Assembly: GCA_015258785.1 (NCBI GenBank)
Contig: JABZHP010000002.1
Location: 17,873-81,872, forward strand
Origin: Atopobium sp.
GTDB lineage: Bacteria > Actinomycetota > Coriobacteriia > Coriobacteriales > Atopobiaceae
Reading direction: 5' to 3'
Length of the DNA: 64,000 nt
Shown here one piece after another: positions 45,864 through 56,366 of this stretch. The first letter of the stretch is position 1. Each line of letters opens with the position of its first letter. The position numbers were made by a program, and so were the translations under genes. The notes under the pieces are model-generated. The model was not told the DNA's origin. It searched no databases and worked only from the letters and a program-made list of their open reading frames with translations.

Positions 45864-47504
45864 ATGAGTAAGTTTTTTAACGTTATCCGCTACTGTATAT
45901 CTACCATTCTGGATAAAGGCAATCTTGCGATTTTTCTCTTTCTGTCATTCTTTGTCACAGCGCTTATGGTGATCCAACCTCTTCTTGTTGGATTTGTAAT
46001 TAATCTTTTTATTTCAGGGACAACTTGGAGTGAAATACTTTTCTATTGTGCTGTAGTTGCCGCACTAGGAATCCTTATTGCCGGCTGTTCCTATCTTGTT
46101 AAAATACGCTATTGTCAATTGCAGATTGACTCCGCATTTACCATTGAGCGACAGCTAATTGACAAGATACAACACGCTGATTCATCGTTTTTCTCGTCAT
46201 ATGATTCTGGACATTACCGCCAGACAGTTAATAACGACGCTAATGACGTTTCAATGTTTATACTTGCACAATGTGTGAGCTTTACAACAACTATGATCTC
46301 TGTTATAGGCACGCTTGCGATTATTTTATATTTGAACCCATTAACCGCTCTTGTAACAGCTGTTTTGTTATTGGTGAGTTTTATTATCTATAAGCAAATC
46401 CAAGCTTCGGCCTATAAAAGATACAAAGAATCTAAAGAACTGCGGTCCCAGTATGGATCGATTGAACTCTCGCAGTTCACTGATGTAGATTTCATCAGGC
46501 GTCATTCCCTCTTTGAGCGTTTCTTTAATCAGCACTATGCCGTCAATCTAAAACTTCGTAGCGCCATTCATGAGCAGTACAAGCTTGAGTTTGGCGTACA
46601 AGAATTAAACAATGCTGTGATTGCTGTATTCCAAGCCATTGTCTTTATTACCTGTGCATATCAAATTTTCCTTGGGGCACTGCAGCCTGGCTATATTGCA
46701 ACTATCTCAAGCTATTTTGTATCACTCTTAGGTTCTATTACGCTTCTTATGGAATTTGGCATGGCTTATCAGAGCATTACGGTAAGTATTAATCGAATTG
46801 AGCAGATTCTTGATTTACCTCAAGAACCTGTTGGGAGCATCATCCCATCAGAGAACGTCAATCAAATTACCTGCACAAATGTATCTTTCTCTTATCCACA
46901 TACAAATAAAGTACTGATGAACAACTTGTCTTGTAGTTTTGCAAAAGGAAATATATATGCCATTACCGGTGGAAACGGTACAGGCAAATCAACATTTCTG
47001 AAGCTCATTAACGGAGAGTGGTCTTCTCACCTATCAGGCAATATTGCCATTAATGAGGATTTGCTCACTCAAATTAATCAGTATGAACTCCGAAAAAATA
47101 CTCTTGGATTTACCGAACAAGAGCCAAGCATTGTTGACGATACGGTAAGAAATAATCTGACTCTACTCTGCAAAAACCAACCAACAGATGAAGAGATAAT
47201 CAGCTATATCAAGCTGTTCAATTTAGAAAAATTACTGCTTGGTGACGATCAAAATCTTGATGTTCGCCTGGGTGAACGAAGCTCTGCTATCTCTGGTGGA
47301 GAAAAGCAAAAGATTGCAATTATCCGCATGATGCTTATGAACCCAAGTGTTATGTTGCTTGACGAGCCAACTTCTGCATTAGATCAAAACAGTGTTGATG
47401 TTCTTCTTAATCTTCTCAAGAAGGTCAAGCAGGACCACATAATACTTCTCATATCTCATGACCCTAAAGTGGTGGAGGCAGCCGACCATATCGTAGAGCT
47501 ATAA
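45864..47504 (+). CDS. ABC transporter, exporter-type half-transporter (TMD-NBD)
   Basis: 546 residues from ATG at 45864 (AGAAGGTG 6 nt upstream). The membrane domain (about 1-310) has six hydrophobic segments; the NBD follows from about 340: Walker A GGNGTGKST (about 367), signature ISGGEKQK (about 475) and Walker B VMLLDEPTSALD (about 498). A half-size exporter that would act as a homodimer or with a distant partner; the substrate is unknown. It is distinctly more AT-rich than its neighbours, points against the flanking genes and ends 1 nt before the ispF stop. Signs of transfer; bacteriocin, peptide or drug export are all possible. Confidence 0.85.
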   Translation: MSKFFNVIRYCISTILDKGNLAIFLFLSFFVTALMVIQPLLVGFVINLFISGTTWSEILFYCAVVAALGILIAGCSYLVKIRYCQLQIDSAFTIERQLIDKIQHADSSFFSSYDSGHYRQTVNNDANDVSMFILAQCVSFTTTMISVIGTLAIILYLNPLTALVTAVLLLVSFIIYKQIQASAYKRYKESKELRSQYGSIELSQFTDVDFIRRHSLFERFFNQHYAVNLKLRSAIHEQYKLEFGVQELNNAVIAVFQAIVFITCAYQIFLGALQPGYIATISSYFVSLLGSITLLMEFGMAYQSITVSINRIEQILDLPQEPVGSIIPSENVNQITCTNVSFSYPHTNKVLMNNLSCSFAKGNIYAITGGNGTGKSTFLKLINGEWSSHLSGNIAINEDLLTQINQYELRKNTLGFTEQEPSIVDDTVRNNLTLLCKNQPTDEEIISYIKLFNLEKLLLGDDQNLDVRLGERSSAISGGEKQKIAIIRMMLMNPSVMLLDEPTSALDQNSVDVLLNLLKKVKQDHIILLISHDPKVVEAADHIVEL

Positions 47505-47505
47505 C

Positions 47506-48000
47506 TTATTGCGCGCTACGTCCCAGCAGTACAACTGCCCAGGCAGCAATGCCTTCTTGAGTGCCCACAAAGCCAAGGCCTTCGGTGGTGGTTGCTTTTA
47601 CACCAACTTTATCTGGCGAAACACCCATGACCTCTGCCATGCGGTTTCTCATAGCATCACGATGAGGGAGCAACTTAGGCGCCTGAGCTGCAACGGTGCA
47701 ATCACAATCCAGAAGCTCATAGCCCTCATTACGAACAAGCTGCATAACATGGGACAGGAGCACCATAGAATCAGCACCCTCATAAGCAGGGTCTGTATCG
47801 GGGAAAAGCTGGCCGATGTCGCCGGCGCGCATAGCTCCTAGCAGAGCATCCATAAGCGCATGAGCCAAAACATCAGCATCGGAGTGGCCGAGAAGACCTT
47901 TGGTGTGCTCAATTTTGATGCCACCTAAGATAAGATCTCTACCCTCTACCAGGCGATGAACATCGTATCCATGGCCAATTTTAAGCTCTGGTATGCTCAC
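47506..48000 (-). CDS. ispF: 2-C-methyl-D-erythritol 2,4-cyclodiphosphate synthase
   Basis: Fifth step of the MEP isoprenoid pathway. 164 residues; zinc/substrate motifs [30 protein letters not shown] and the C-terminal [11 protein letters not shown]. Starts with GTG; GTGA overlaps the ispD stop by 4 nt. Confidence 0.95.
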   Translation of the reverse strand: MSIPELKIGHGYDVHRLVEGRDLILGGIKIEHTKGLLGHSDADVLAHALMDALLGAMRAGDIGQLFPDTDPAYEGADSMVLLSHVMQLVRNEGYELLDCDCTVAAQAPKLLPHRDAMRNRMAEVMGVSPDKVGVKATTTEGLGFVGTQEGIAAWAVVLLGRSAQ

Positions 48001-48800
48001 TCTACAGCCCCACTTCCGGTTGCGCCTTCTACCAGGCGACGGCTGAGCGTAGCCTCAACAATTGCAAGGTCAGACGGGTACGTGACCTTCACGTTTTCTC
48101 GTTGTGACTCAACGCACAGCACCGTAAGACCTAGTCGCTCAACTAATGACGAGTCATCGGTTCCCTGGTAGCCTTCCTGACGAGCTACCTCGTGGGCTTC
48201 AAGAAGCGTGCGTGTCTTGAACACCTGAGGGGTCTGAGCAGCCCAGAACGTTGAGCGGTCAGGCGTATCTACAATGGTTGCACCATCTACGCGCTTCAAT
48301 GTATCAGTTGCACGGTGAGCCAAAATTGCTCCCGCAATCTTAGGAGACTTGCGAACTGCACCAATGACCTGCTCAATAGTCTCTACCTCAATGAGCGGAC
48401 GAACCGCATCATGAACAGAAACAAAATCATATCCGGCAGGCACTACCTGGAGCGCATTGTAAACCGATTCCTGTCTGGTGGCACCAGACGTTGCAAAGTG
48501 AACAGGCTTGTGGAGTACAAGCTTGCCCAAAACACCCTCTTGAACTGCAGCGCGTTTCTCGTCAGAGCAAGCAATCACAATGTGAGCCACGCTTGGCGCA
48601 TGATCAAACGCAAGGATTGACCAGCTCATCAGCGGAAGACCGCAGACAGAAATAAACTGCTTGCCGTCGGGATATCCAAAGCGCTCGCCAATGCCGCCGG
48701 CCACAATGACAGCCACGGTATCAGCTTTTGCTCCATGTGTTGTGAGGCGAGAAGGACGTGGCTTTGACACGACCTTTGCACAGGTGCTGCTTGCAGCCAT
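47997..48800 (-). CDS. ispD: 2-C-methyl-D-erythritol 4-phosphate cytidylyltransferase
   Basis: Third MEP-pathway step. 267 residues: a Ser/Arg/Lys-rich first 25 residues, then [21 protein letters not shown] (nucleotide-binding loop) and VHDAVRPL. Coupled to disA (start overlaps the disA stop) and to ispF. Confidence 0.94.
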   Translation of the reverse strand: MAASSTCAKVVSKPRPSRLTTHGAKADTVAVIVAGGIGERFGYPDGKQFISVCGLPLMSWSILAFDHAPSVAHIVIACSDEKRAAVQEGVLGKLVLHKPVHFATSGATRQESVYNALQVVPAGYDFVSVHDAVRPLIEVETIEQVIGAVRKSPKIAGAILAHRATDTLKRVDGATIVDTPDRSTFWAAQTPQVFKTRTLLEAHEVARQEGYQGTDDSSLVERLGLTVLCVESQRENVKVTYPSDLAIVEATLSRRLVEGATGSGAVE

Positions 48801-49879
48801 TATTCTGACTTACCCCACATTCTGCGGAGACTGTTAGCAAGTGCACCGGGGTTCTCGACACCCAGAGATTTGAGGCTTGATGTATCGTTTTCTGCAACGT
48901 GAAGCAGCTGCTGCAGGTTGTCGTAGGCGTCAACAATTCTGGCCGCAATCTCATCGTTGACCACGTGAACGCGGGAAAGCGTGCGCAGGCCCAGAGGCTC
49001 CATGGACGCATCTTCTCCGCGGCCATCGGAGTAGCCAAGAATCTGGCCAACGCTTTCTGCGGAGCGGAGCTCGGTGTTGGCCGTCTCGTGGAAGCGGCGG
49101 CGAATAGCACGCGCTTCTTCAGCGGAAGAATCTACAGCGTAGTCGCGAATCATCAGGTTGTAAGCCTCGTCGATACCGCCCAAATATTCCTCACGCTGCA
49201 TAGCGGTGGTTTTTCCCTCGCTACCTAGCTCCAAAAGACAAGAATCAAGCTGGTCAGCGGCACTCAAAAGCAACTCAAACAGGTAGAAGATGCCTGCTAC
49301 ATCGCCTAGGGTGACATAGTTATCAAGCTCAAGAGCAGTCAGGCGCAGAAGCGCACGATCAAGCTGCTGGCGTGTATTTTGCATAGCAACCGAAAGCTGG
49401 TTGACGGTAGACATAATGGCTGGTACTGACTTCAGCGGAATAACGTGACCATTAACGTAGACCGTAATCAACGAACGGCGAGAAGACACTGCAATCACAA
49501 TAGACTTGGTGAGCAAGCTCATGCGAGCAGCAGTACGGTGACGAGTGCCTGTCTCTGCAGTTGGAAGCGTTGCGTCAGGATTGAGATGGAAGTTGGCGCG
49601 CAGAATTCTGGTGAGGTCTTTGTCCACCACTACAGCGCCGTCCATCTTGCAGAGCTCAAACAATCGATTTGCTGTGAAAGAAACATCAAGTTTGAAACCG
49701 TCTCCGCCTGCAGCAAGGACGTTTTCTGTATCTCCCACACAAATGAGGGCGCCCAAGCGGCCGGCGATAATCATGTCCAGTGCAACGCGGAGCGCTGTGC
49801 CAGGGGCAGTCATCTTCAGAGCGGTGGCAATACGGTCCTCGTTTTCTGTTGCGCTTGGATCAAGTTGCGTTGGCTCCAT
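48800..49879 (-). CDS. disA: Diadenylate cyclase DisA (DNA integrity scanning protein)
   Basis: Makes c-di-AMP and scans for branched DNA. 359 residues: DAC domain with KMDGAVVVD and GTRHRTAARMS motifs (about 75-125), helical spine, and C-terminal helix-hairpin-helix domain (LKSLGVENPGALANSLRRMW). clpC lies upstream; radA, usually between clpC and disA, is missing here. Confidence 0.96.
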   Translation of the reverse strand: MEPTQLDPSATENEDRIATALKMTAPGTALRVALDMIIAGRLGALICVGDTENVLAAGGDGFKLDVSFTANRLFELCKMDGAVVVDKDLTRILRANFHLNPDATLPTAETGTRHRTAARMSLLTKSIVIAVSSRRSLITVYVNGHVIPLKSVPAIMSTVNQLSVAMQNTRQQLDRALLRLTALELDNYVTLGDVAGIFYLFELLLSAADQLDSCLLELGSEGKTTAMQREEYLGGIDEAYNLMIRDYAVDSSAEEARAIRRRFHETANTELRSAESVGQILGYSDGRGEDASMEPLGLRTLSRVHVVNDEIAARIVDAYDNLQQLLHVAENDTSSLKSLGVENPGALANSLRRMWGKSE

Positions 49880-50069
49880 GGCTCTCCCTCAATTACTTGC
49901 AGCTTACAGGCTGCGTTTTGCGATCTGGTACGTTTATAGCTTCAATTTGTTTCAACATTTCAAGTATACGGTTTTGTTGCCGGCGCGTGTAGTGACGGTT
50001 TGGAGAAGACGGGTTTCTCGCCAGCAGCTTCTGCCAAGAGAACTGTGCGTTTTAGCTGCGATACAAAAA

Positions 50070-50092
50070 GACCCGAGGCAGAACCTCGGGTC
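50070..50092 (-). terminator. Intrinsic terminator after clpC
   Basis: Perfect 9-bp stem GACCCGAGG (50070-50078) / CCTCGGGTC (50084-50092), leftward TTTTTG. 9 nt after the clpC stop. The clpC-disA gap also holds a GGGTTTCTCGCC word (50011-50022). Confidence 0.87.
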
Positions 50093-50100
50093 GGAGTGTC

Positions 50101-52731
50101 TTACTCGGCGGAGGACATCAGGTCGGACGAGCCGCCTGCGCTACCCTGTGGCAGCGATGATGGGCCCATACTGACATCCATCTGGTCAAGCTGCGCCATT
50201 GTCTCTTTTTTGCGAGGCTCAGGGATAACGCCCGTGGTCTTAGTGAAGACAAGCTTCTTGCCCTCAGCGTCAACATCAACAGCAACAATGTCGCCTGCGG
50301 TCCACTGGCCAGAGAGAAGCTCCTCAGACAGTGGGTCTTCAATCATCGACTGAATGGTGCGGCGCAGCGGACGAGCGCCGTAGACAGGATCGGTTCCGTC
50401 TTTGGCAATCAGATCCTTTGCGGCCTCGGTAAGCTCGATGGACATGCCGTTGGCAATCAGGCGATCGCGCAGCTCAAGAACCATGAGGTCAACAATGCCA
50501 CGAAGCTGCTCGGTAGAGAGCGACTTGAAGACAACAATCTCGTCCACACGGTTCAAGAACTCTGGGCGGAATCCGCGCTTGAGCTCGGACATAACACGGC
50601 TGGTAATCTCTTTGTCGGAGAGTCCCCTAGAGCCTTCTGACGAGAAGCCCATAGTATTGGTGCGGGCAATCTCGCGAGCACCAATGTTGGATGTCATGAT
50701 GACAACCGTATTGGAGAAGTCCACGTGACGGCCTTGACCGTCAGTCAAGCGGCCCTCGTCCAGAATCTGCAACAAAATGTTGAAGACGTCTGGATGTGCC
50801 TTCTCAATCTCATCAAAGAGCAGGACAGAGTACGGACGCCTGCGGACAGCCTTGGTGAGCTCGCCGCCCTCATCGTAGCCTACATATCCTGGAGGTGCGC
50901 CAACCAGCTTAGCTACAGTGTGGCGCTCCATGTACTCAGACATGTCGTAGGATAGCAGGGCGTCTTCGGAGCCAAACAGGAACTCTGCCAGGGCTTTTGC
51001 AAGCTCAGTCTTACCTACGCCGGAAGGGCCTAGGAAGATGAAGGAGCCGCCAGGGCGCTTAGGGTCTTTGAGAGGGCTACGGCTTCTGCGGATCGCCTTT
51101 GCAACCTTAACAACAGCCTCGTCCTGACCAACAACGCGCTGGTGAAGGATGTCTTCTGTACGAAGCAGCCTTGAAGCCTCAGTCTCGGTGAGGTTGGAAA
51201 CAGGAACACCGGTGATGCCAGAGACAACCTTTGCAATATCGTCCTCGTCAACGGTAACGATATTTTTGTCCAGCTGCTCACGCCACTCAGTCTCCAGGCG
51301 ATCCCTCTCTGCTACCAAGGACTTCTCCTGGTCACGCAGACGGGCTGCCTGCTCAAACTCTTGAGCGCTTGCCGCCTCAGATTTCTGGGTACGAACGCGG
51401 AGAAGATCTGCGTCTACCTGGGCAATCTCTGGTGGAAGGCTCATCTTGTGGATGCGCGCGCGAGCGCCAGCCTCATCGAGGACGTCAATAGCCTTGTCTG
51501 GCAAGAAACGATCCTGGATGTAGCGACTAGAAAGCGCAACAGCAGCCTTGATAGCAGCCTCGGTGTAGTGGACGTGATGGTGCTTCTCGTAGCGGTCCTG
51601 AAGACCGTGGATGATAGAAATGGTGTCGTCGGTATTTGGCTCGCCGATGTTGACTGGCTGGAAACGCCTTTCAAATGCAGCGTCCTTCTCGACATGTTTA
51701 CGGTACTCTTCTGCCGTAGTTGCGCCGATGACCTGGATTTCTCCACGAGACAGCGGCGGCTTAAGGATGGATGCGGCGTCAATGGAGCCCTCTGCGGAAC
51801 CGGCGCCAATGACGGTGTGAATCTCGTCAATGAAGAGGATGTCATTCTTGGATTTCTCCAGCTCAGCAACAACCTTCTTCATGCGGTCCTCAAACTCACC
51901 GCGATACTTAGAACCTGCTACCAGACTTGCAAGGTCAAGCGTCCAAACCTGCTTTCCGCGCAGGATGTCAGGGACGTTGCCGGATGCAATGAGCTGAGCC
52001 AAGCCCTCAACAATGGCAGTCTTACCAACGCCGGGATCGCCCAGGATAAGTGGGTTGTTCTTCTGGCGGCGGGCAAGAACCTGCATGACACGCTCAATCT
52101 CGCGGTCACGACCAATAACAGGGTCAAGCTTTTTATCTGCAGCAAGCTTAGTAAGGTTGCGGCCAAACTGCTCCAACATGGAAGCGTCGTCGTTTGCGTT
52201 AGGACGCATCTGACCAGCGCCAACAGGCATGCCAAAGATGCCACCCTCAATGCGAGGCTCTGCCATACGAGGACCAGCTGGTGCATCTTCTGGAGTCTGG
52301 GCAACCAGCTCATCAACGGCGTTTCTTACGGCATCGCCCGAGACACCCATGGTACGCAGGGCATCCATAGCACGACCGTTACCCTCGGATACAATGCCCA
52401 AAAGCAGGTGCTCAGTTGCAATATAGCTCTGACCGTGGGTCATGGTTTCTCTGTACGCGTCCTCTAGCACGCGTTTTGCGCGAGGAGTAAACGGAATGTG
52501 GCCGCCAGGAATAGGGTCTCCTGCGCCCGTGGTGAGCTCTTTTACGGTTGCCAGAGCCTCGTCATACGAGACCTCTAGCTTAGCCAAAGCCTGAGCAGCA
52601 ATGCCCTCCCCCTCTTTGATGAGAGCAAGTAGCAGGTGCTCGGTACCGACATACATCTGGCCAAGACCGCGAGCCTCGTCCTGAGCCAAGCTCATGACTT
52701 TACGCGCTCTGTCAGTGAATTTATCAAACAT
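50101..52731 (-). CDS. clpC: ATP-dependent Clp protease ATP-binding subunit ClpC
   Basis: Unfoldase feeding ClpP. ATG at 52731 ([17 protein letters not shown]) has GAGAGG upstream. 876 residues: Clp N-domain repeats (about 5-145), AAA-1 with [15 protein letters not shown], a UVR segment ([22 protein letters not shown]), AAA-2 with [15 protein letters not shown]. No ctsR-mcsA-mcsB genes and no CtsR heptad repeats are seen beside it. Confidence 0.96.
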   Translation of the reverse strand: MFDKFTDRARKVMSLAQDEARGLGQMYVGTEHLLLALIKEGEGIAAQALAKLEVSYDEALATVKELTTGAGDPIPGGHIPFTPRAKRVLEDAYRETMTHGQSYIATEHLLLGIVSEGNGRAMDALRTMGVSGDAVRNAVDELVAQTPEDAPAGPRMAEPRIEGGIFGMPVGAGQMRPNANDDASMLEQFGRNLTKLAADKKLDPVIGRDREIERVMQVLARRQKNNPLILGDPGVGKTAIVEGLAQLIASGNVPDILRGKQVWTLDLASLVAGSKYRGEFEDRMKKVVAELEKSKNDILFIDEIHTVIGAGSAEGSIDAASILKPPLSRGEIQVIGATTAEEYRKHVEKDAAFERRFQPVNIGEPNTDDTISIIHGLQDRYEKHHHVHYTEAAIKAAVALSSRYIQDRFLPDKAIDVLDEAGARARIHKMSLPPEIAQVDADLLRVRTQKSEAASAQEFEQAARLRDQEKSLVAERDRLETEWREQLDKNIVTVDEDDIAKVVSGITGVPVSNLTETEASRLLRTEDILHQRVVGQDEAVVKVAKAIRRSRSPLKDPKRPGGSFIFLGPSGVGKTELAKALAEFLFGSEDALLSYDMSEYMERHTVAKLVGAPPGYVGYDEGGELTKAVRRRPYSVLLFDEIEKAHPDVFNILLQILDEGRLTDGQGRHVDFSNTVVIMTSNIGAREIARTNTMGFSSEGSRGLSDKEITSRVMSELKRGFRPEFLNRVDEIVVFKSLSTEQLRGIVDLMVLELRDRLIANGMSIELTEAAKDLIAKDGTDPVYGARPLRRTIQSMIEDPLSEELLSGQWTAGDIVAVDVDAEGKKLVFTKTTGVIPEPRKKETMAQLDQMDVSMGPSSLPQGSAGGSSDLMSSAE

Positions 52732-52755
52732 GTGCTGAAACCTCTCAAAACTCTC

Positions 52756-52784
52756 TATATATTTCTGATTTATACCCATCAGAA
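52756..52784 (-). promoter_or_regulatory. Candidate promoter of clpC
   Basis: -35 TTCTGA (52779-52784), 17-bp spacer, -10 TATATA (52756-52761), between the lysS terminator and clpC. Confidence 0.3.
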
Positions 52785-52842
52785 GGCTCTGCAAACATAC
52801 GACTCGCGTTGGATTTTTCTCCTTCGTACGAACCACACAAAA

Positions 52843-52875
52843 AGCCCGGTACCTGCAACGAGCGGATACCGGGCT
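52843..52875 (-). terminator. Intrinsic terminator after lysS
   Basis: AGCCCGGTA (52843-52851) / TACCGGGCT (52867-52875) with extra pairs inside, leftward TTTTTG. Confidence 0.85.
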
Positions 52876-52918
52876 GATGTGTTTGTGTGCTGCGTGGGGC
52901 AGCTAAAGTTCCAAGCTC

Positions 52919-54499
52919 TTAGCGTTTCTCGGGCTTGAGCTGTGGGAAGAGAAGGACGTCGCGGATAGAAGGCTGATCGCAGAAGAGCATCATCATGCGG
53001 TCGATACCGTAGCCGATACCGCCCGCTGGTGGCATGCCGTACTCAAGTGCGCGGATGAAGTCGTAATCGTACTCCATGGCCTCCTCGTCACCCTGACGCT
53101 TAGCCTCCATCTGAGCAGCAAAGCGCTCCTCTTGGTCAACAGGGTCGTTGAGCTCGGAGTATGCGTTTGCGTACTCTGCGCCGCAGATAATGAGCTCAAA
53201 GCGGTCGGTCAGGCGAGGATCGTCTGCCTTGCGTTTGGTGAGCGGAGAAACCTCTGCAGGATAATCGCAGACAAAGGTTGGGTTTACGATGCTCTTCTCG
53301 CCAAGCTCGTCGTAGATCTCAAACAACAGCTTGCCGGCCTGCCACTCTGGGTTCCACTCAATCTCATAGCGGTCCAGGACTGCACGGAGTTTCTCGACAG
53401 GGGTGTCAATGGAGAGCTCCTCGCCGGTGACCTCGGACGCAATCTCTGCCAGGGACGCAACGCGCCAGTTGCCGGAGAGGTCAACCTCGGTGCCCTGGTA
53501 GGTGATGACCTCGTGGCCCTCCTCGCAGCCGCAAGCCTTGCGAGCAATCTCCTGGAAGAGGTTCTGGGAAAGCTCGCGCATGCCGGCCAGGTCAGAGTAG
53601 GCGGCGTATGCCTCCATAGAGGTGAACTCTGGGTTATGTGTGAGGTCGGTGCCCTCGTTTCTGAACTGACGACCAAGCTCGTAAACGCGCTCAAGTCCGC
53701 CAACAAGCAGGCGCTTCAGCGGAAGCTCGGTTGCAATACGCAGGTAGTTCTCGGTGTTCAGCGCGTTGTAGTGCGTAATGAACGGCTTTGCGTTTGCGCC
53801 GCCAAGAATCTCCTGGAGAACAGGGGTCTCAACCTCCATGTAACCGTCTGCCTCCATGAACTGGCGGATGATGGAGATGATCTGGGAGCGCTTGCGGAAT
53901 ACGTCGCGGACCTCGGGGTTCATAATGAGGTCAACGTAGCGCTGGCGATAACGAACCTCGCGGTCGGTGAGGCCGTGGAACTTCTCAGGCAGAGGACGCA
54001 GCGACTTGGAGAGGACCTCCAGCGAGGTGACTGCCAGGGAAAGCTGGCCACGGCGCGTACGCATGATAGCGCCGGTTGCGCCAATGATGTCGCCAAGGTC
54101 GAGAAGACCCAGGAGCTCCCAGTTCTTCTCGTCAAGGTTGTTGATGCGGCAGAAGAGCTGAATCTGGCCGGTATAGTCCTCTACCACGACAAACGCGATC
54201 TTGCCCTGGTTGCGGATGGCGCGGACGCGGCCGGCGACGGAATAGACTTCCTCGCCAGTCTGGCCATCCTCGAGGTCAGCGTAGCGCTCCTCCAGCTCAG
54301 CGACGTGAGCGGTGACGGTGGACTTGATTGGGTATGGGTCAACGCCGGCGTCAAGCAGTGCCTGGCGGCGGGCTTTGCGCTGGGCGCGCTCGTCGTTGAT
54401 GGAAGCCTCTGGGGTGACCTCGGTTGCGTCGACGTTCTCGGCGGCGGTTGCGTCAGCGGCGGCCGAGCTACCAGCGATGTTGTTCTCTACTTCGGACAT
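52919..54499 (-). CDS. lysS: Lysyl-tRNA synthetase, class II
   Basis: ATG at 54499 (MSEVENNIAGSS) has GGAGG 5 nt upstream; a GTG 13 codons earlier would lie in a hairpin. 526 residues: an Ala/Thr/Glu-rich first 30, the OB-fold anticodon domain (VAGRVRAIRNQGKIAFVVVED), class II motif 2 (FRNEGTDLTHNPEFTSMEAY) and motif 3 (PPAGGIGYGIDRMMML). Preceded by a terminator-like hairpin (54518-54544). Confidence 0.95.
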   Translation of the reverse strand: MSEVENNIAGSSAAADATAAENVDATEVTPEASINDERAQRKARRQALLDAGVDPYPIKSTVTAHVAELEERYADLEDGQTGEEVYSVAGRVRAIRNQGKIAFVVVEDYTGQIQLFCRINNLDEKNWELLGLLDLGDIIGATGAIMRTRRGQLSLAVTSLEVLSKSLRPLPEKFHGLTDREVRYRQRYVDLIMNPEVRDVFRKRSQIISIIRQFMEADGYMEVETPVLQEILGGANAKPFITHYNALNTENYLRIATELPLKRLLVGGLERVYELGRQFRNEGTDLTHNPEFTSMEAYAAYSDLAGMRELSQNLFQEIARKACGCEEGHEVITYQGTEVDLSGNWRVASLAEIASEVTGEELSIDTPVEKLRAVLDRYEIEWNPEWQAGKLLFEIYDELGEKSIVNPTFVCDYPAEVSPLTKRKADDPRLTDRFELIICGAEYANAYSELNDPVDQEERFAAQMEAKRQGDEEAMEYDYDFIRALEYGMPPAGGIGYGIDRMMMLFCDQPSIRDVLLFPQLKPEKR

Positions 54500-54517
54500 G
54501 TATCCTCCACGTAAAAA

Positions 54518-54544
54518 CGCCCCGCGCCAGACGGACACGGGGCG
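54518..54544 (-). terminator. Terminator-like hairpin between greA and lysS
   Basis: CGCCCCG (54518-54524) / CGGGGCG (54538-54544), leftward T5. It ends only about 14 nt before the lysS start, so it may tune read-through rather than end transcription. Confidence 0.65.
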
Positions 54545-54565
54545 ACCAAAATCTTTTGTGCCAGT

Positions 54566-55045
54566 CTAGCGAGTAATAGAGGTAATGGTGTACTTCTTCA
54601 CCTTGCCGTTTGGCGTGGTGAACTCAACCTCGTCGCCCTTCTTGTGACCAATAAGAGCCTCGCCAGCTGGGGACTCGTTAGAGATCTTGTGCTCAAGGGA
54701 GTTAGTCTCAGTAGTACCAACGATTACATACTTAGTTGTCTTGCCTTTTGCATCAGCAAGCTCGACGGTTGTGCCAATTGCAACAGTGACGTTGCGCTTG
54801 CTGCCGCCCTCGACAACCTTTGCGACAGAGAGAATCTGGCGAATCTCGTTGATGCGGGACTCGTTGTGAGACTGCTCTTCTTTTGCAGCGTCATACTCGG
54901 AGTTCTCAGAAAGGTCACCAAAACCACGGGCCTCTTTGATGCGCTCAACAATCTCGTCGTGTTTCTCGCCCTCACGATAAGCCAGCTCATCGACAAGCTT
55001 CTGACGGCCTTCTGGGGTAAGTACAATCTCTTTAGTAGTGTCCAT
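54566..55045 (-). CDS. greA: Transcription elongation factor GreA
   Basis: Rescues backtracked RNA polymerase. 159 residues: N-terminal coiled coil with LTPEGRQKLVDELAYRE and the acidic tip region (ERIKEARGFGDLSENSEYDAAKEEQ), then the C-terminal FKBP-like domain ending SPAGEALIGHKKGDEVEF. Between tatA and lysS. Confidence 0.95.
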   Translation of the reverse strand: MDTTKEIVLTPEGRQKLVDELAYREGEKHDEIVERIKEARGFGDLSENSEYDAAKEEQSHNESRINEIRQILSVAKVVEGGSKRNVTVAIGTTVELADAKGKTTKYVIVGTTETNSLEHKISNESPAGEALIGHKKGDEVEFTTPNGKVKKYTITSITR

Positions 55046-55095
55046 CGTGTTCTTTCTGTTGATGGGTCAAGTAGGTCTATACGTGTGAGATGGGG

Positions 55096-55305
55096 TTACT
55101 CGGACTTCTTGGACTCTTCGTCCTCAACGAGCTCAGCCTCTGGCTCCTTGGCTTCTTCCTTGGTCTCAGACTCCATGCCCTCACGAACGCTCTTGACGGT
55201 CTCGCCGACAGCCTTGCCGAGCTTTGGAAGGTTCTTAGGTCCAAAGAGAACCATGACGATAACAACAATAATCAGAAGCTCAGGAATACCAAGTCCTAAA
55301 ATCAT
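55096..55305 (-). CDS. tatA: Sec-independent translocase protein TatA
   Basis: 69 residues from ATG at 55305 (MILGLGIPELLIIVVIVMVLFG); upstream in-frame codons are not supported. One transmembrane helix, the FGPKNLPKLGKAVGE hinge and amphipathic helix, then an acidic tail. No tatC is in the window. The ribosome site (GGGGGTTT) is poor. Confidence 0.88.
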   Translation of the reverse strand: MILGLGIPELLIIVVIVMVLFGPKNLPKLGKAVGETVKSVREGMESETKEEAKEPEAELVEDEESKKSE

Positions 55306-55339
55306 ATAAACCCCCAGAAAATCTTTTCCTGTAAAAGCG

Positions 55340-55368
55340 TTCAGAAAAAACGCCGTATCGGCTAGTAT
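55340..55368 (+). promoter_or_regulatory. Candidate promoter of the spermidine-synthase-like gene
   Basis: -35 TTCAGA (55340-55345), 17-bp spacer, -10 TAGTAT (55363-55368), about 33 bp before the start. Confidence 0.4.
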
Positions 55369-55401
55369 AACCGAGGGAAACCTTACTAACAAGGAATTAA
55401 C

Positions 55402-56232
55402 ATGGTCTTACATGATTTTTGGACATTTTTTATCTGGTCGACCGTAGCGGGGCTTGCTGTTATTGGCATTTACCAGCTATTTCTGTTAATTCTGCGCGCT
55501 CGAGGCGTTTTTGTGACGCGTACCAAATTTGGCCTCACGATGATTTTTGACTCCGAAGACGCCGACGGCACCCCCATTAGGCTGCTCAACGTTAATGGCA
55601 CCTTCCAGTCCGTGAGCTACATTGCACCTGAACTGCGCTTTGAGCTCTGCGTCCACTATCACCGCATGATAGCGAAGATTATTCAGCAGGTGGCTGCTCG
55701 GGGCCACGTTGTGATCATGGGCGGCGGAGGCTTCTCGCTGCCAAAGCACCTGGCTACACACATGAGCGGCAGCGTTATTGACGCGATTGAGATTGATCCA
55801 AAGATAGTCTCGCTTGCGCGCGAGCATTTCTTTCTGGACGAAGCGCTGGGTGCAGCTTCAAGTGAGCTGCGTATTGTCGAGGACGACGCCTGGAAGGTTC
55901 TGCAGGATGCGGATGCTAGTAGCATTGACGTGCTGGTAAACGAAGTGTTTGCTGGTCGGAAATCACTTGGGCCTCTGGGAACTCCAGCCGGTGCACAAGT
56001 GGTTAAAGAAAAACTTGCAGATGGCGGTGTATATCTGGCTGATGTTCGCTGTCCGCTCGAAGGCCACGGGTCTACACTGCTTCCCCAGGTGGCAAACGTC
56101 TTTGCGCACGAGTTTGCTCACGTCGCGTATGTGCCCGAGTGGCCTGATACTCCTAAAACCCCAGGTAACAACCTTTTAATTGCAACTGATACGGATATTG
56201 CGCTTCCTGAAGGTGCTGTTGTGGTGAAATAA
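55402..56232 (+). CDS. Spermidine-synthase-like methyltransferase-fold protein with N-terminal membrane anchor
   Basis: 276 residues. An N-terminal hydrophobic helix (about 8-32) precedes a SpeE-like fold: GHVVIMGGGGFSLPKHLA (cofactor loop), AIEIDPKIVSLAREHFFL with the acidic cofactor ligand, RIVEDDAW, then a variant of the active-site segment (IDVLVNEVFAG) lacking the D-x-x-D of true polyamine synthases. It is probably a methyltransferase-like enzyme at the membrane, not a polyamine synthase. AAGGA precedes the ATG. Alone, divergent from tatA. Confidence 0.75.
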   Translation: MVLHDFWTFFIWSTVAGLAVIGIYQLFLLILRARGVFVTRTKFGLTMIFDSEDADGTPIRLLNVNGTFQSVSYIAPELRFELCVHYHRMIAKIIQQVAARGHVVIMGGGGFSLPKHLATHMSGSVIDAIEIDPKIVSLAREHFFLDEALGAASSELRIVEDDAWKVLQDADASSIDVLVNEVFAGRKSLGPLGTPAGAQVVKEKLADGGVYLADVRCPLEGHGSTLLPQVANVFAHEFAHVAYVPEWPDTPKTPGNNLLIATDTDIALPEGAVVVK

Positions 56233-56366
56233 CGTCACTTTGAGGGCTGGCCGCTATCCAATTGACCGAGCAACATCCAATCACCCAAGAAAATTGCATA
56301 TTCCATCTTGTTTATGCGGATTTTTGTATCAAAAATTTGACTCACCAAAATTTGACCCCTCTTTTG

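Noticed and set aside
52732..52842. CtsR operator before clpC
   Set aside because: No direct heptad repeats of the known CtsR site were seen.
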